Shown: positions 1 through 6,270, numbered from the stretch's first letter. The stretch: 7,680 nucleotides of DNA from an uncultured Ruminiclostridium sp. (GCA_934462775.1 CAKSIR010000113.1:1-7680), one strand, 5' to 3'. A program made the numbers and translations. Notes: generated by a model not told the origin, from the letters alone.

Positions 1-233
1 TTTCCGCAGTATTCGGTGTATTCAAGGAGCTCTGAATTTTTTATCATGGTTTCAAACTCGTCCCTTGACTTAAAGTAGTAGCTTGCTCCGTCAACCTCGC
101 CCGGGCGGATTGTTCTTGTTGTAGCGGAAACCGAATAGAAAATATTGCCGTTATTTGCCAGTACCTGTTCAAGAATTGTGTCCTTTCCGCAGCCGGCAGG
201 CGCAGAAACAACGATAAGCAGACCCTTATTCAT
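1..233 (-). CDS. gmk: Guanylate kinase, N-terminal part (runs off the left edge)
   Basis: Guanylate kinase phosphorylates GMP (and dGMP) to GDP with ATP, an essential cytosolic step of purine nucleotide salvage and synthesis. Only the first 77 codons are inside the window; the gene continues past position 1. The translation starts MNKGLLIVVSAPAGCGKDT, with the P-loop at about residues 11-19. The GMP-binding region follows as SATTR (36-40), RPGEVDG (43-49), YYF (52-54) and EYTEY (71-75), all in the order expected for Gmk. The P-loop is atypical: the usual GPSGxGKS/GT reads APAGCGKDT. The ATG at 233-231 overlaps the end of the upstream remA-like gene by 8 nt and has GGAG 7 nt upstream, which suggests translational coupling. 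remA-gmk is a conserved Firmicutes pair, often followed by rpoZ, which would lie outside the window. Identification is confident despite truncation. Confidence 0.93.
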   Translation of the reverse strand, partial: MNKGLLIVVSAPAGCGKDTILEQVLANNGNIFYSVSATTRTIRPGEVDGASYYFKSRDEFETMIKNSELLEYTEYCG

Positions 234-471
234 CCTCATTCTCCTCATTCTTTAACATTATTTTATCTGTATCCTTTGCGGACATAACAACGTGTCCCGA
301 ATCCATGACAATAGCGGTTTTGGTTTTTCTGCCGCAAGTTGCGTCAATTGCCATGTTGTTGTCCTTTGCTGTGGAGATAATACGCTTTGTAGGCGCAGCG
401 TCGGCTGCAACAAGCGCAACGATCCTGTCAGCGTTTACCATATTTCCGTATCCTACATCAATAAGCGTCAT
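226..471 (-). CDS. remA: RemA-like (DUF370) DNA-binding regulator
   Basis: This 81-residue protein belongs to the RemA/DUF370 (YlzA) family. In Bacillus subtilis RemA is a DNA-binding activator of biofilm-matrix and osmoprotection genes; in most clostridia its role is not established. Family features visible are the start MTLIDVGYGNMVNADRIVAL, then PTKRII (27-32), IDATCGRKTK (42-51) and the DSGHVVMSA stretch (57-65), which match the usual IDATYGRRTR and DSxHVILSA patterns. The C-terminus is a short acidic tail (NEENEDE). AAGGAG lies 7 nt before the ATG. The last codons overlap the gmk start by 8 nt, so the two genes are probably co-expressed. A 55-nt gap separates it from mntP and contains a plausible promoter. 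The family assignment is strong; the regulatory target in this organism is unknown. Confidence 0.9.
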   Translation of the reverse strand: MTLIDVGYGNMVNADRIVALVAADAAPTKRIISTAKDNNMAIDATCGRKTKTAIVMDSGHVVMSAKDTDKIMLKNEENEDE

Positions 472-501
472 TTTACTGCTCCTTAAAAAAGTCCAACTTA
501 T

Positions 502-530
502 ATTTTATCATAAAACCGAATTTAAATCAA
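502..530 (-). promoter_or_regulatory. Candidate promoter for remA-gmk
   Basis: On the minus strand a -35-like TTGATT (530-525, 4 of 6 to consensus) is followed after exactly 17 nt by TAAAAT (507-502, 5 of 6). TG one base upstream of the -10 makes it an extended -10. The -35 overlaps the mntP stop codon, and the predicted start near 495 leaves a leader of about 24 nt before remA. Seen by eye only; AT-rich spacers give chance matches, so confidence is moderate. Confidence 0.42.
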
Positions 531-1144
531 CCACCGAAGAAAACGTGTTCAATAAACACCTTAAGACCGATTGCTACAAGTATGCAGCCGCCTACGATTT
601 CGGCGCGGCTGCCAAGCAGTTCGCCGAATTTCTTGCCCATGAATACTCCGACCATACTTATTATAAATGTGGTGCAGCCGATGAGCAGAACGCTTATAAT
701 TACCTCCGTAAAATCAATCTGCATTGCAACGAAGCTAACGCCTACAACCAGCGCGTCAATGCTGGTTGCCACTGCCTGAACGATAAGAGCCCAGAATCCA
801 AGTTTCTTTTCCTCCATGGGAGGCTTTACTTCACCGCTTGCCTTTGCTTTTCTGTCCTCACGCAGCTCCTTTATTCCGTCATAAATCATCTTTCCGCCGA
901 TAAATCCGAGGAACACAAGAGCGATATAATGGTCAAAGGACTGAATAAGCTCTGCAAAGCCTGCGCCGAGAAGATAACCCAAAAACGGCATTACCGCCTG
1001 AAAAACACCGAATGCGACCGCACTTGGCAGCGCCTTTTTCAGGGTGATTTTCTTCATGCTCAAGCCGTTTGAGATCGATACGGCAAACGCGTCCATTGAA
1101 AGACCTACGCCGATAAGAAACATCTGAATTAAAAGTGCAAACAT
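527..1144 (-). CDS. mntP: Putative manganese efflux pump MntP
   Basis: MntP (formerly DUF204/YebN) exports Mn2+ across the cytoplasmic membrane and protects against manganese excess. The 205-residue product is slightly longer than E. coli MntP (188). It shows two repeats with the family signatures: GLSMDAFAVS (14-23) in the first membrane segment and TSIDALVVGVS (127-137) in the fourth. The aspartates D18 and D130 correspond to the functionally important E. coli pair D16 and D118. About six hydrophobic segments can be seen (roughly 2-24, 38-60, 70-90, 115-140, 147-170, 181-203), with a charged cytoplasmic-type loop at 92-114 (KELREDRKAKASGEVKPPMEEKK) that accounts for the extra length. The gene starts 20 nt after tgt with GGAGG 10 nt before its ATG, so it is probably read from the queA promoter. 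No yybP-ykoY manganese riboswitch fits in the 20-nt gap. Confidence 0.92.
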   Translation of the reverse strand: MFALLIQMFLIGVGLSMDAFAVSISNGLSMKKITLKKALPSAVAFGVFQAVMPFLGYLLGAGFAELIQSFDHYIALVFLGFIGGKMIYDGIKELREDRKAKASGEVKPPMEEKKLGFWALIVQAVATSIDALVVGVSFVAMQIDFTEVIISVLLIGCTTFIISMVGVFMGKKFGELLGSRAEIVGGCILVAIGLKVFIEHVFFGG

Positions 1145-1164
1145 ATTCGCATTTCCTCCGATGA

Positions 1165-2307
1165 TTAAACCTTTTCCGCGAGTTTTGGTGAATAATAGTT
1201 TCTGAAGCTGTCAAAAGTTCCTTCGTCAAGGGAGTTTCTGATTTTCTCAACCAACGTATTATAAAAATAAAGATTGTGCTGAACCGCAAGACGTCCGCCA
1301 AGCTGTTCGCCCGCCTTGAAAAGATGCCTGATATACGAGCGCGAGAAATTGCGGCAGGTCGGGCAGTCGCACTGCTCGTCAATGGGCTTGTCGTCAAGCT
1401 TGTATTTTTCGTTGGTCATGTGAGTTATGCCGTTCCATGTGAAAATTGTAGCATGACGCGCGTTTCTTGACGGCATTACGCAGTCGAACATATCGATTCC
1501 TCTGTAAACTCCCTCGATAATGTTGGACGGAGTTCCCACGCCCATAAGATAGCGCGGTCTGTCCGCAGGCGCAAACGGCAGCACCTCGTCAAGAATGTGA
1601 TACATTACCTCCGTAGGCTCGCCTACCGCAAGTCCGCCGATTGCAAAACCGTCCAGGTCAAGCTGAGCGATTTCTTTCATGTGAGCAACACGCAAATCAT
1701 CAAAATCGCCGCCCTGATTTATACCGAAAAGCATCTGCTGCCTGTTGATTGTTTCGGGCAGCGAATTTAGTCTGTCCATTTCCGCAATGCAGCGCTTCAG
1801 CCAGCGCGTTGTGCGCTCAACAGATTTTTTTACATATTCATAAGGGGACGGGTTTTCAACACATTCGTCAAACGCCATAGCAATGGTTGAAGCAAGGTGG
1901 GACTGAATCTGCATACTCTGCTCGGGTCCCATGAAAATGCGCTGACCGTCAATGTGGGAGTTGAAGTAAACGCCCTCCTCCTTAATTTTACGAAGCTTGG
2001 CAAGGGAAAATACCTGAAATCCGCCGCTGTCTGTCAAAATCGGTCTGTGCCAGTTCATGAACTTATGAAGTCCGCCAATTTGATAAATAACGTCGTCGCC
2101 CGGGCGCAAATGAAGATGATATGTGTTGCAAAGCTCTATCTGACATTTAAGGTTTTCAAGATCGGGAGATGAAATTCCGCCCTTGATTGCTGCGGCTGTT
2201 CCTACGTTCATGAAGAACGGGGTTTCAATTACGCCGTGAGGGGTTGTAAAGCGTCCTCGTCTTGCTCTGTTTTCCTGCGTTAAAAGTTCAAATTTTCCGT
2301 ATCTCAT
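1165..2307 (-). CDS. tgt: tRNA-guanine transglycosylase
   Basis: Tgt swaps guanine 34 in the anticodon wobble position of Asp, Asn, His and Tyr tRNAs for preQ1, the base-exchange step of queuosine synthesis. The 380-residue length matches bacterial Tgt (about 375-390). Landmarks in order: TYHLHLRPG (62-70); TDSGGFQVFSL (92-102) with the general acid/base aspartate D93; FDEC (146-149); GINQGG (195-200) with substrate glutamine Q198; GGLAVGE (224-230); MFDCVMPSR (273-281) with the nucleophile D275; and the zinc site C313, C315, C318 and H344 with canonical spacing. Valine in GGLAVGE fits the preQ1-using bacterial form. Slightly unusual are GINQGG for the common GIVQGG and NARHAT for NARNGT. The ATG overlaps the Nudix stop (ATGA), with AGGAG 5 nt upstream. 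queA two genes upstream supports preQ1-based synthesis. Confidence 0.97.
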   Translation of the reverse strand: MRYGKFELLTQENRARRGRFTTPHGVIETPFFMNVGTAAAIKGGISSPDLENLKCQIELCNTYHLHLRPGDDVIYQIGGLHKFMNWHRPILTDSGGFQVFSLAKLRKIKEEGVYFNSHIDGQRIFMGPEQSMQIQSHLASTIAMAFDECVENPSPYEYVKKSVERTTRWLKRCIAEMDRLNSLPETINRQQMLFGINQGGDFDDLRVAHMKEIAQLDLDGFAIGGLAVGEPTEVMYHILDEVLPFAPADRPRYLMGVGTPSNIIEGVYRGIDMFDCVMPSRNARHATIFTWNGITHMTNEKYKLDDKPIDEQCDCPTCRNFSRSYIRHLFKAGEQLGGRLAVQHNLYFYNTLVEKIRNSLDEGTFDSFRNYYSPKLAEKV

Positions 2308-2771
2308 TTCTTCTCCTGATTTGTTACTATGTGTTGTACTTGATTTGTTGGATTTAAAATCAATTCCTTCAAAAAATGCGGATAATGCTTATAGCTGTCA
2401 AGCTTTTCAATTTCAAGCCATTCAAGACTTTCGCTTTCTCCGAGGTCGGTGTGACTTTTGCATAACGGAACAAAATTTTCGGGAACGTTCATTATATAGT
2501 AAAAGGAAATTTCATGGTAATGTTCCTTTTCGGTGAAGAAATTTTCATGAATGGCAATCAACCTGTCAACCGACATTTTTGCTCCCGTTTCTTCAGCTGT
2601 TTCCCGAATAACTGCGTTTTCGCTGTCTTCATCGAATTTTACACGTCCGCCTACCGAATAGTAATAATCAGAACCTGTATTCCTTACCATAAGCAGCTTA
2701 CCGTCCTTGATAATTATTGCGCCTACACGGTAGTTGAATTTTCCTTTTTGGGTTTTGAAAGTCAGATCCAT
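2304..2771 (-). CDS. Nudix hydrolase, substrate unknown
   Basis: Nudix enzymes cleave nucleoside diphosphates linked to another moiety, using a Mg2+-binding box. The box here is complete: G42-x5-E48-x7-R56-E57-x2-E60-E61-x-G63, spanning residues 42-64, within a protein of 155 residues. The fold cues around it are typical: RVGAIIIKDGKLLMVR (15-30) before the box and the strand-rich HYHEISFYYIMNVPE (84-98) after it. An alternative GTG start at 2777 would add two residues, but GAGGTG at 2780-2775 is the Shine-Dalgarno for the ATG at 2771. The gene begins 7 nt after queA and overlaps tgt by 4 nt (ATGA), so it is co-translated with two queuosine enzymes. The substrate cannot be read from sequence: damaged-nucleotide sanitation, NADH-like or sugar-nucleotide hydrolysis are all possible, and a link to queuosine is speculative. 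Confidence 0.88.
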   Translation of the reverse strand: MDLTFKTQKGKFNYRVGAIIIKDGKLLMVRNTGSDYYYSVGGRVKFDEDSENAVIRETAEETGAKMSVDRLIAIHENFFTEKEHYHEISFYYIMNVPENFVPLCKSHTDLGESESLEWLEIEKLDSYKHYPHFLKELILNPTNQVQHIVTNQEKK

Positions 2772-2774
2772 AAA

Positions 2775-2780
2775 CACCTC
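2775..2780 (-). promoter_or_regulatory. Ribosome binding site that sets the Nudix start
   Basis: GAGGTG on the minus strand, overlapping the queA stop region, lies 3 nt before the ATG at 2771. It is a good anti-Shine-Dalgarno match and overlaps the competing GTG at 2777, which argues for the ATG start. Confidence 0.7.
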
Positions 2781-3807
2781 AAATAATTATCATCGAATCG
2801 CCAAAGCTGAAAAATCTGTACCTTTCCTTTATCGCCTCGGCATAGGCTGCCATAGTCTTATCCTTGCCTAAAAAGGCGCTGACAAGCATTATCAGCGTGC
2901 TCTCCGGCAGATGGAAGTTGGTGATAAGTCCGTCAATTACCTTGAATTTGTAGCCGGGGTAAATAAAAATGCCGGTGTTTTCGCTGCAGGCGCGCATTTT
3001 CCCGTCAGGGGAAGCTGACGCGATCGCCTCAAGGGTTCTTGTACTGGTTGTACCTACTGAAATTACGCGTCTTCCCTCCGCTTTTGCTTTGTTTATCTTG
3101 TCGGCTGTTTCCTGAGGCATTGAGTAATGCTCGGTGTGCATTTTGTGGTCCAGAATATCGTCCTCTTTAACAGGACGGAACGTGCCAAGACCAACGTGCA
3201 GCGTTACATAAGCCGTATCAACGCCCTTTGCCCTGAGCGAATCAAAAACGCGCTCAGTGAAGTGCAGTCCCGCTGTCGGAGCGGCAGCCGAGCCTACCTC
3301 GTGAGAGTAGATAGTGTTGTATCTGTCCTTATCCTTAAGCTTTTCGGTAATGTACGGCGGCAGCGGCATCTGACCTATTCTGTCAAGAATGTCAAAGAAA
3401 ATGCCGTCAAATGTGAATTTTACTATGCGGTTTCCATCATCGCAAACCTCTACCACCTCTGCGGAAAGCTCGTCGGAAAAGTCAACTGCCGCGCCCACCT
3501 TAAGACGTCTGCCCGGACGGACGATAGCCTCCCATGTATCATGGCTTTTCTGGTTCAGCAGAAGAAACTCCACAGGCACGCCTGTATCGCGCTTTGTGCC
3601 ATAAATTCTTGCAGGAAAAACCTTTGAGTCGTTCAGCACCAGCAAATCACCATCGCGGAGATAATCACATATATTATAAAAGGTATTGTGCTCGACAGCT
3701 CCCGTTTCACGGTCTATTTTCATAAGCCTGGAGCTGTCGCGGGGTTCAAGGGGCGTCTGCGCTATAAGCTCCTGCGGCAGGTCGTAATAGAATTCAGATT
3801 TCAGCAT
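2779..3807 (-). CDS. queA: S-adenosylmethionine:tRNA ribosyltransferase-isomerase
   Basis: QueA transfers and rearranges the ribosyl part of S-adenosylmethionine onto preQ1 in tRNA, giving epoxyqueuosine. This is the step after Tgt. The product from the chosen start is 342 residues, the same length as the B. subtilis enzyme. Family blocks are all present: FYYDLPQELIAQTPLEPRDSSRL (6-28), LLVLNDSKVFPARI (55-68), VGSAAAPTAGLHFT (171-184), TLHVGLGTFRPV (202-213), SVGTTSTRTLE (250-260), and ITNFHLPESTLIMLVSAF (295-312). The open frame extends upstream to 3852, but the extra 15 residues (MYILHNHLYKG...) resemble nothing in QueA, whereas MLKSEFYYDLP aligns with the normal N-terminus. AAAGGA lies 12 nt before this ATG, a rather long spacing. 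It is the first gene of the leftward operon. No preQ1 riboswitch signature is visible in its roughly 55-nt leader. Confidence 0.97.
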   Translation of the reverse strand: MLKSEFYYDLPQELIAQTPLEPRDSSRLMKIDRETGAVEHNTFYNICDYLRDGDLLVLNDSKVFPARIYGTKRDTGVPVEFLLLNQKSHDTWEAIVRPGRRLKVGAAVDFSDELSAEVVEVCDDGNRIVKFTFDGIFFDILDRIGQMPLPPYITEKLKDKDRYNTIYSHEVGSAAAPTAGLHFTERVFDSLRAKGVDTAYVTLHVGLGTFRPVKEDDILDHKMHTEHYSMPQETADKINKAKAEGRRVISVGTTSTRTLEAIASASPDGKMRACSENTGIFIYPGYKFKVIDGLITNFHLPESTLIMLVSAFLGKDKTMAAYAEAIKERYRFFSFGDSMIII

Positions 3808-3868
3808 TTTCTCATCATTTCCTTTATATAAATGGTTATGTAGAATGTACAAAATAAATTATCGTTTT

Positions 3869-3897
3869 ATTATACCACATTATGTCCGAAAAAGCAA
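3869..3897 (-). promoter_or_regulatory. Promoter of the queA operon (extended -10)
   Basis: Minus strand: perfect TATAAT (3874-3869) preceded by TGG, an extended -10 motif, with a weak -35 TTGCTT (3897-3892) at 17-nt spacing. Transcription would start near 3862, leaving a leader of about 55 nt before queA. The extended -10 can compensate for the poor -35. Predicted by eye. Confidence 0.65.
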
Positions 3898-3969
3898 ATA
3901 ATTTTTACAGTTTTGCACTATGACTAAGCCCGTTTGCTTTTACATGAAATATTTATTCACTTTTCATTA
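3898..3969. other. Spacer between the two divergent promoters
   Basis: About 70 AT-rich bases separate the -35 elements of the queA and asd promoters. I see no clear operator palindrome, coding frame or conserved RNA here. It could hold a regulator site, but none is supported by the sequence alone. Confidence 0.4.
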
Positions 3970-3998
3970 TTGACAACACAGACTAAATGTGATATTAT
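3970..3998 (+). promoter_or_regulatory. Promoter of the lysine operon
   Basis: Consensus TTGACA (3970-3975), a 17-nt spacer, and TATTAT (3993-3998, 5 of 6). Transcription should start near 4005, only about 5 nt before the first P1 base pair of the lysine riboswitch, so the aptamer begins almost at the 5' end of the RNA. Motif quality and position relative to the riboswitch make this a strong prediction. Confidence 0.85.
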
Positions 3999-4177
3999 AA
4001 ATTCACATAGATAGAGGTGCGGTTTTAATCAGTAGTTTCTGCGCTAATGAGCCAACTCATTGCAGCTATGAAAGGTAGCGCCGCCGAAGAGCATATTGTT
4101 GGATAATATGTATCTGGTTATATCGCTGAATAAGGATATAATTGTCATCAAAGGCATTGTTTTGCGGATGGAGAGCT

Positions 4178-4229
4178 ATCGACACTCAGTCAATAATCTT
4201 TATAGCACTGCAAGCCGACAAATGTCGGT
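4178..4229 (+). promoter_or_regulatory. Predicted antiterminator pairing of the riboswitch
   Basis: ATCGACA (4178-4184) can pair over 7 bp, with one wobble, to TGTCGGT (4223-4229), the 3' arm of the terminator. Its first three bases belong to the 3' strand of P1 (4176-4180). Lysine-stabilised P1 would thus block antitermination and release the terminator. ATCGACA also resembles the terminator 5' arm GCCGACA, as expected for competing strands. Inference from base pairing. Confidence 0.6.
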
Positions 4230-4235
4230 TTTTTT
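4212..4235 (+). terminator. Rho-independent terminator of the lysine riboswitch
   Basis: CCGAC (4215-4219) pairs with GTCGG (4224-4228) across the 4-nt loop AAAT, extended by G-T and two A-T pairs, and the stem runs into a stretch of seven T (4229-4235). It lies 30 nt after the aptamer and about 45 nt before asd, the normal place for an L-box attenuator. Confidence 0.88.
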
Positions 4236-4278
4236 GTTATAAAGCAGAATAAACATACACAAAGGAAAGGTATTCAAA

Positions 4279-5358
4279 ATGAAAAACTTTAAAGTAGGTA
4301 TCATCGGTGCAACAGGTATGGTAGGACAGCGCTTTGCAGTTCTGCTCGAAAATCATCCATGGTTTACGGTTACAACATTAGCCGCTTCCCCACGCTCTGC
4401 CGGCAAGACCTACAAAGAAGCAGTAGGCGACAGATGGCTTATCGAAAAGCCAATGCCAAAGGCAATGGAAAACATCGTTATTATGGACGCAACTGCTGAT
4501 ATAGAAAAAATTGCAAACCAGGTTGATTTTGTTTTCTGCGCAGTAGATATGAAAAAGGACGAAATCAAGGCTCTTGAAGAAGCTTATGCAAAGCATGAAT
4601 GCCCTGTTATGTCAAACAACTCCGCTCACAGATTTACAGACGACGTTCCGATGATTATCCCTGAAATCAACGACGCACACATGGCAATCGTTGAAGCTCA
4701 GAAGAAGCGCTTAGGCACAAAGAGAGGCTTTATCTCCGTTAAGTCCAACTGCTCAATCCAGAGCTATGTTCCTGCTCTTTCCCCGCTCCGCAAGTTTGGC
4801 ATCAAGAACGTTTTAGCCTGCACATATCAGGCAATTTCAGGCGCAGGCAAGACTTTTGATACATGGCCTGAAATGGTTGACAACCTTATTCCTTACATCG
4901 GCGGCGAAGAAGAAAAGTCCGAGCAGGAGCCGTTAAAGGTTTGGGGCAAAATCGAAGGCGACAAAATTGTCAAGACAGATAAGCCATGCATTACAACGCA
5001 GTGCCTCCGTGTTCCGGTTTCCAACGGTCACTTTGCAGCTGTGTTCGTAAGCTTTGAAAACAAGCCGAGCAAGGAAGAAATCCTTCAGATCTGGAAGGAA
5101 TACAAGGGCGCTCCTCAGGAATTAGGTCTGCCGTCTGCGCCAAAGCAGTTCCTCAACTATTTTGAAGAGGATAATATGCCTCAGGCTAAGCTCCACAGAA
5201 ACCTTGAAAACGGTATGGCTATCTCCATCGGACGTTTAAGAGAAGATACGCAGTTTGACTACAAGTTCGTTTGCCTCTCACACAACACATTAAGAGGCGC
5301 AGCAGGCGGTGCTGTCGAAATGGCAGAGCTTTATGCTGCAAAGGGCTATTTTGACTAA
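4279..5358 (+). CDS. asd: Aspartate-semialdehyde dehydrogenase, archaeal/fungal type
   Basis: Asd reduces 4-phospho-L-aspartate with NADPH to aspartate semialdehyde, the branch compound for lysine/diaminopimelate, threonine and methionine. The 359-residue product has the NADP-binding loop GATGMVGQRF (10-19), LAASPRSAGK (34-43), the catalytic cysteine C158 in SNCSIQ, Q184 in YQAISGAG, and substrate-binding R244 and H251 in CLRVPVSNGH. Its blocks (ASPRSAGK, IPYIGGEEEK, SAPKQ, GRLREDTQFDYK, LSHNTLRGAAGG) resemble the archaeal and fungal (Hom2-like) group rather than the classical E. coli/Bacillus type, based on remembered family patterns. AAGG lies 8 nt before the ATG. As first gene behind the lysine riboswitch it should be repressed by lysine, although it also feeds threonine and methionine. 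dapA follows after 18 nt. Confidence 0.97.
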   Translation: MKNFKVGIIGATGMVGQRFAVLLENHPWFTVTTLAASPRSAGKTYKEAVGDRWLIEKPMPKAMENIVIMDATADIEKIANQVDFVFCAVDMKKDEIKALEEAYAKHECPVMSNNSAHRFTDDVPMIIPEINDAHMAIVEAQKKRLGTKRGFISVKSNCSIQSYVPALSPLRKFGIKNVLACTYQAISGAGKTFDTWPEMVDNLIPYIGGEEEKSEQEPLKVWGKIEGDKIVKTDKPCITTQCLRVPVSNGHFAAVFVSFENKPSKEEILQIWKEYKGAPQELGLPSAPKQFLNYFEEDNMPQAKLHRNLENGMAISIGRLREDTQFDYKFVCLSHNTLRGAAGGAVEMAELYAAKGYFD

Positions 5359-5376
5359 TCCCGAAAGGAAATTAAC

Positions 5377-6261
5377 ATGAAAACTCCTATTTTTACCGGT
5401 GCAGGCGTTGCCATTATCACCCCTATGAACGCTGACGGTTCAATTAACTACGACGAATTCGGCAGAATTATCGACAACCAGATTGAAAACGGAACCGACG
5501 CCATTATCGTATGCGGCACAACCGGCGAAGCTTCAACAATGACCGACGAGGAACACATTGAAGCAATCCGTTTTACGGTTGACCGCGTTGCAAAGCGCAT
5601 TCCGGTTATCGCCGGAACAGGCAGCAACGATACAAGCTATGCGATTGAGCTTTCAAAGCAGGCTGAAGCAGTCGGCGCAGACGCACTGCTGCAAGTAACG
5701 CCTTACTACAACAAGACTTCACAGCGCGGTCTTGCTGCACACTTTACGGCAATTGCCGACGCTGTAAACATTCCGATTATACTTTACAATGTTCCCTCAA
5801 GAACAGGCGTAAGCATAAGCATTGAAACCTACAAGGAGTGCGCAAAGCACCCGAACATAGTTGCAGTCAAGGAAGCAAGCGGCAACTTCTCTCTTGCGGC
5901 TCAGATTGCAGCCCATACAGACCTTGTAATGTACTCAGGCAACGACGATCAGGTTCTTGCTCTTCTGGCACTTGGTGCAAAGGGCGTAATATCCGTTTCA
6001 TCAAACGTTATCCCGAAAGAAAAGCATGATATGGTCGCTCTTTACCTCGCAGGCGAACATGAAAAGGCACTGGAGCTTCAGAAAAAGTACCTTGACATGG
6101 AAAACGCAATGTTCATTGACGTAAACCCGATTCCGGTAAAGGAAGCAATGAACATGGTGGGCTGGAAAGCAGGCGAATGCCGACTCCCGCTTTACAAAAT
6201 GGAGGACGCAAAAATCGCTAAGCTCAGAGCTGAACTGGAAAAAGTAGGACTTATCAAGTAA
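5377..6261 (+). CDS. dapA: 4-hydroxy-tetrahydrodipicolinate synthase
   Basis: DapA condenses pyruvate with aspartate semialdehyde, the first committed step to diaminopimelate and lysine. The 294-residue protein is a standard (beta/alpha)8 barrel of usual length (about 290-300). Visible residues: CGTTGE (46-51) with the substrate-binding T48/T49 pair; TPYYNK (108-113) with the relay tyrosine Y110; YNVPSRTG (137-144) with catalytic Y137 and R142; and AVKEASG (163-169) with the Schiff-base lysine K165. GVISVSSN (203-210) is the usual late barrel motif. AAGG lies 8 nt before the ATG and the gene is 18 nt after asd. Whether it is feedback-inhibited by lysine cannot be judged safely; the riboswitch provides transcriptional control. 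A stem-loop separates it from dapB. Confidence 0.98.
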   Translation: MKTPIFTGAGVAIITPMNADGSINYDEFGRIIDNQIENGTDAIIVCGTTGEASTMTDEEHIEAIRFTVDRVAKRIPVIAGTGSNDTSYAIELSKQAEAVGADALLQVTPYYNKTSQRGLAAHFTAIADAVNIPIILYNVPSRTGVSISIETYKECAKHPNIVAVKEASGNFSLAAQIAAHTDLVMYSGNDDQVLALLALGAKGVISVSSNVIPKEKHDMVALYLAGEHEKALELQKKYLDMENAMFIDVNPIPVKEAMNMVGWKAGECRLPLYKMEDAKIAKLRAELEKVGLIK

Positions 6262-6270
6262 TAAAGAAAC

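Larger units (their letters stand above)
4005..4235 (+). ncRNA. Lysine riboswitch (L-box) with expression platform
   Basis: The leader of asd carries the conserved L-box core: GATAGAGGTGC (4010-4020), AGTAG, AAAGG, GCGCCGCCGAAG (4078-4089), ATCTGG, TGAATAA, TGTCATC and GGAGAGCTATC (4170-4180). Helices I can pair: P1, GATAG 4010-4014 with CTATC 4176-4180; a hairpin at 4039-4065 (CTGC/GCAG plus AATGAG/CTCATT); a hairpin at 4091-4111 (GCATATT/AATATGT, one G-U); a hairpin at 4118-4141 (TTATATC/GATATAA); and a last arm closed by CATC 4146-4149 with GATG 4167-4170. P1 is short (5 bp), as seen by eye. Known L-boxes bind lysine and switch off lysine biosynthesis or transport genes. Here the downstream genes are asd, dapA and dapB, a perfect functional fit. 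The aptamer is followed by an intrinsic terminator, so control is probably by transcription termination. Confidence 0.95.

Noticed and set aside
305..1072. A long plus-strand open frame (255 codons) opposite remA and mntP
   Set aside because: Its translation has no family resemblance and irregular composition, while both genes on the opposite strand are clear conserved families. It is an antisense shadow.
1145..1164. Possible yybP-ykoY manganese riboswitch upstream of mntP
   Set aside because: The gap is 20 nt and contains only the ribosome binding site; the riboswitch needs about 100 nt.
933..1397. A minus-strand open frame of 154 codons across the tgt end and mntP start
   Set aside because: It lies in another frame of two well-supported genes, has low-complexity serine/arginine-rich sequence and no ribosome binding site of note.
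3127..3627. A plus-strand open frame of 166 codons inside queA
   Set aside because: Antisense to a full-length, well-conserved QueA. The translation has no recognisable domain.
3808..3862. Possible preQ1 riboswitch in the queA leader
   Set aside because: The leader is only about 55 nt, AT-rich, and lacks the conserved preQ1 aptamer core. No stable stem is seen.
4202..4206. ATAGC as an alternative partner of GCTAT (4175-4179) in the riboswitch
   Set aside because: The 5-bp pairing is possible but competes with the longer 7-bp antiterminator that directly disrupts the terminator, so it is a weaker explanation.
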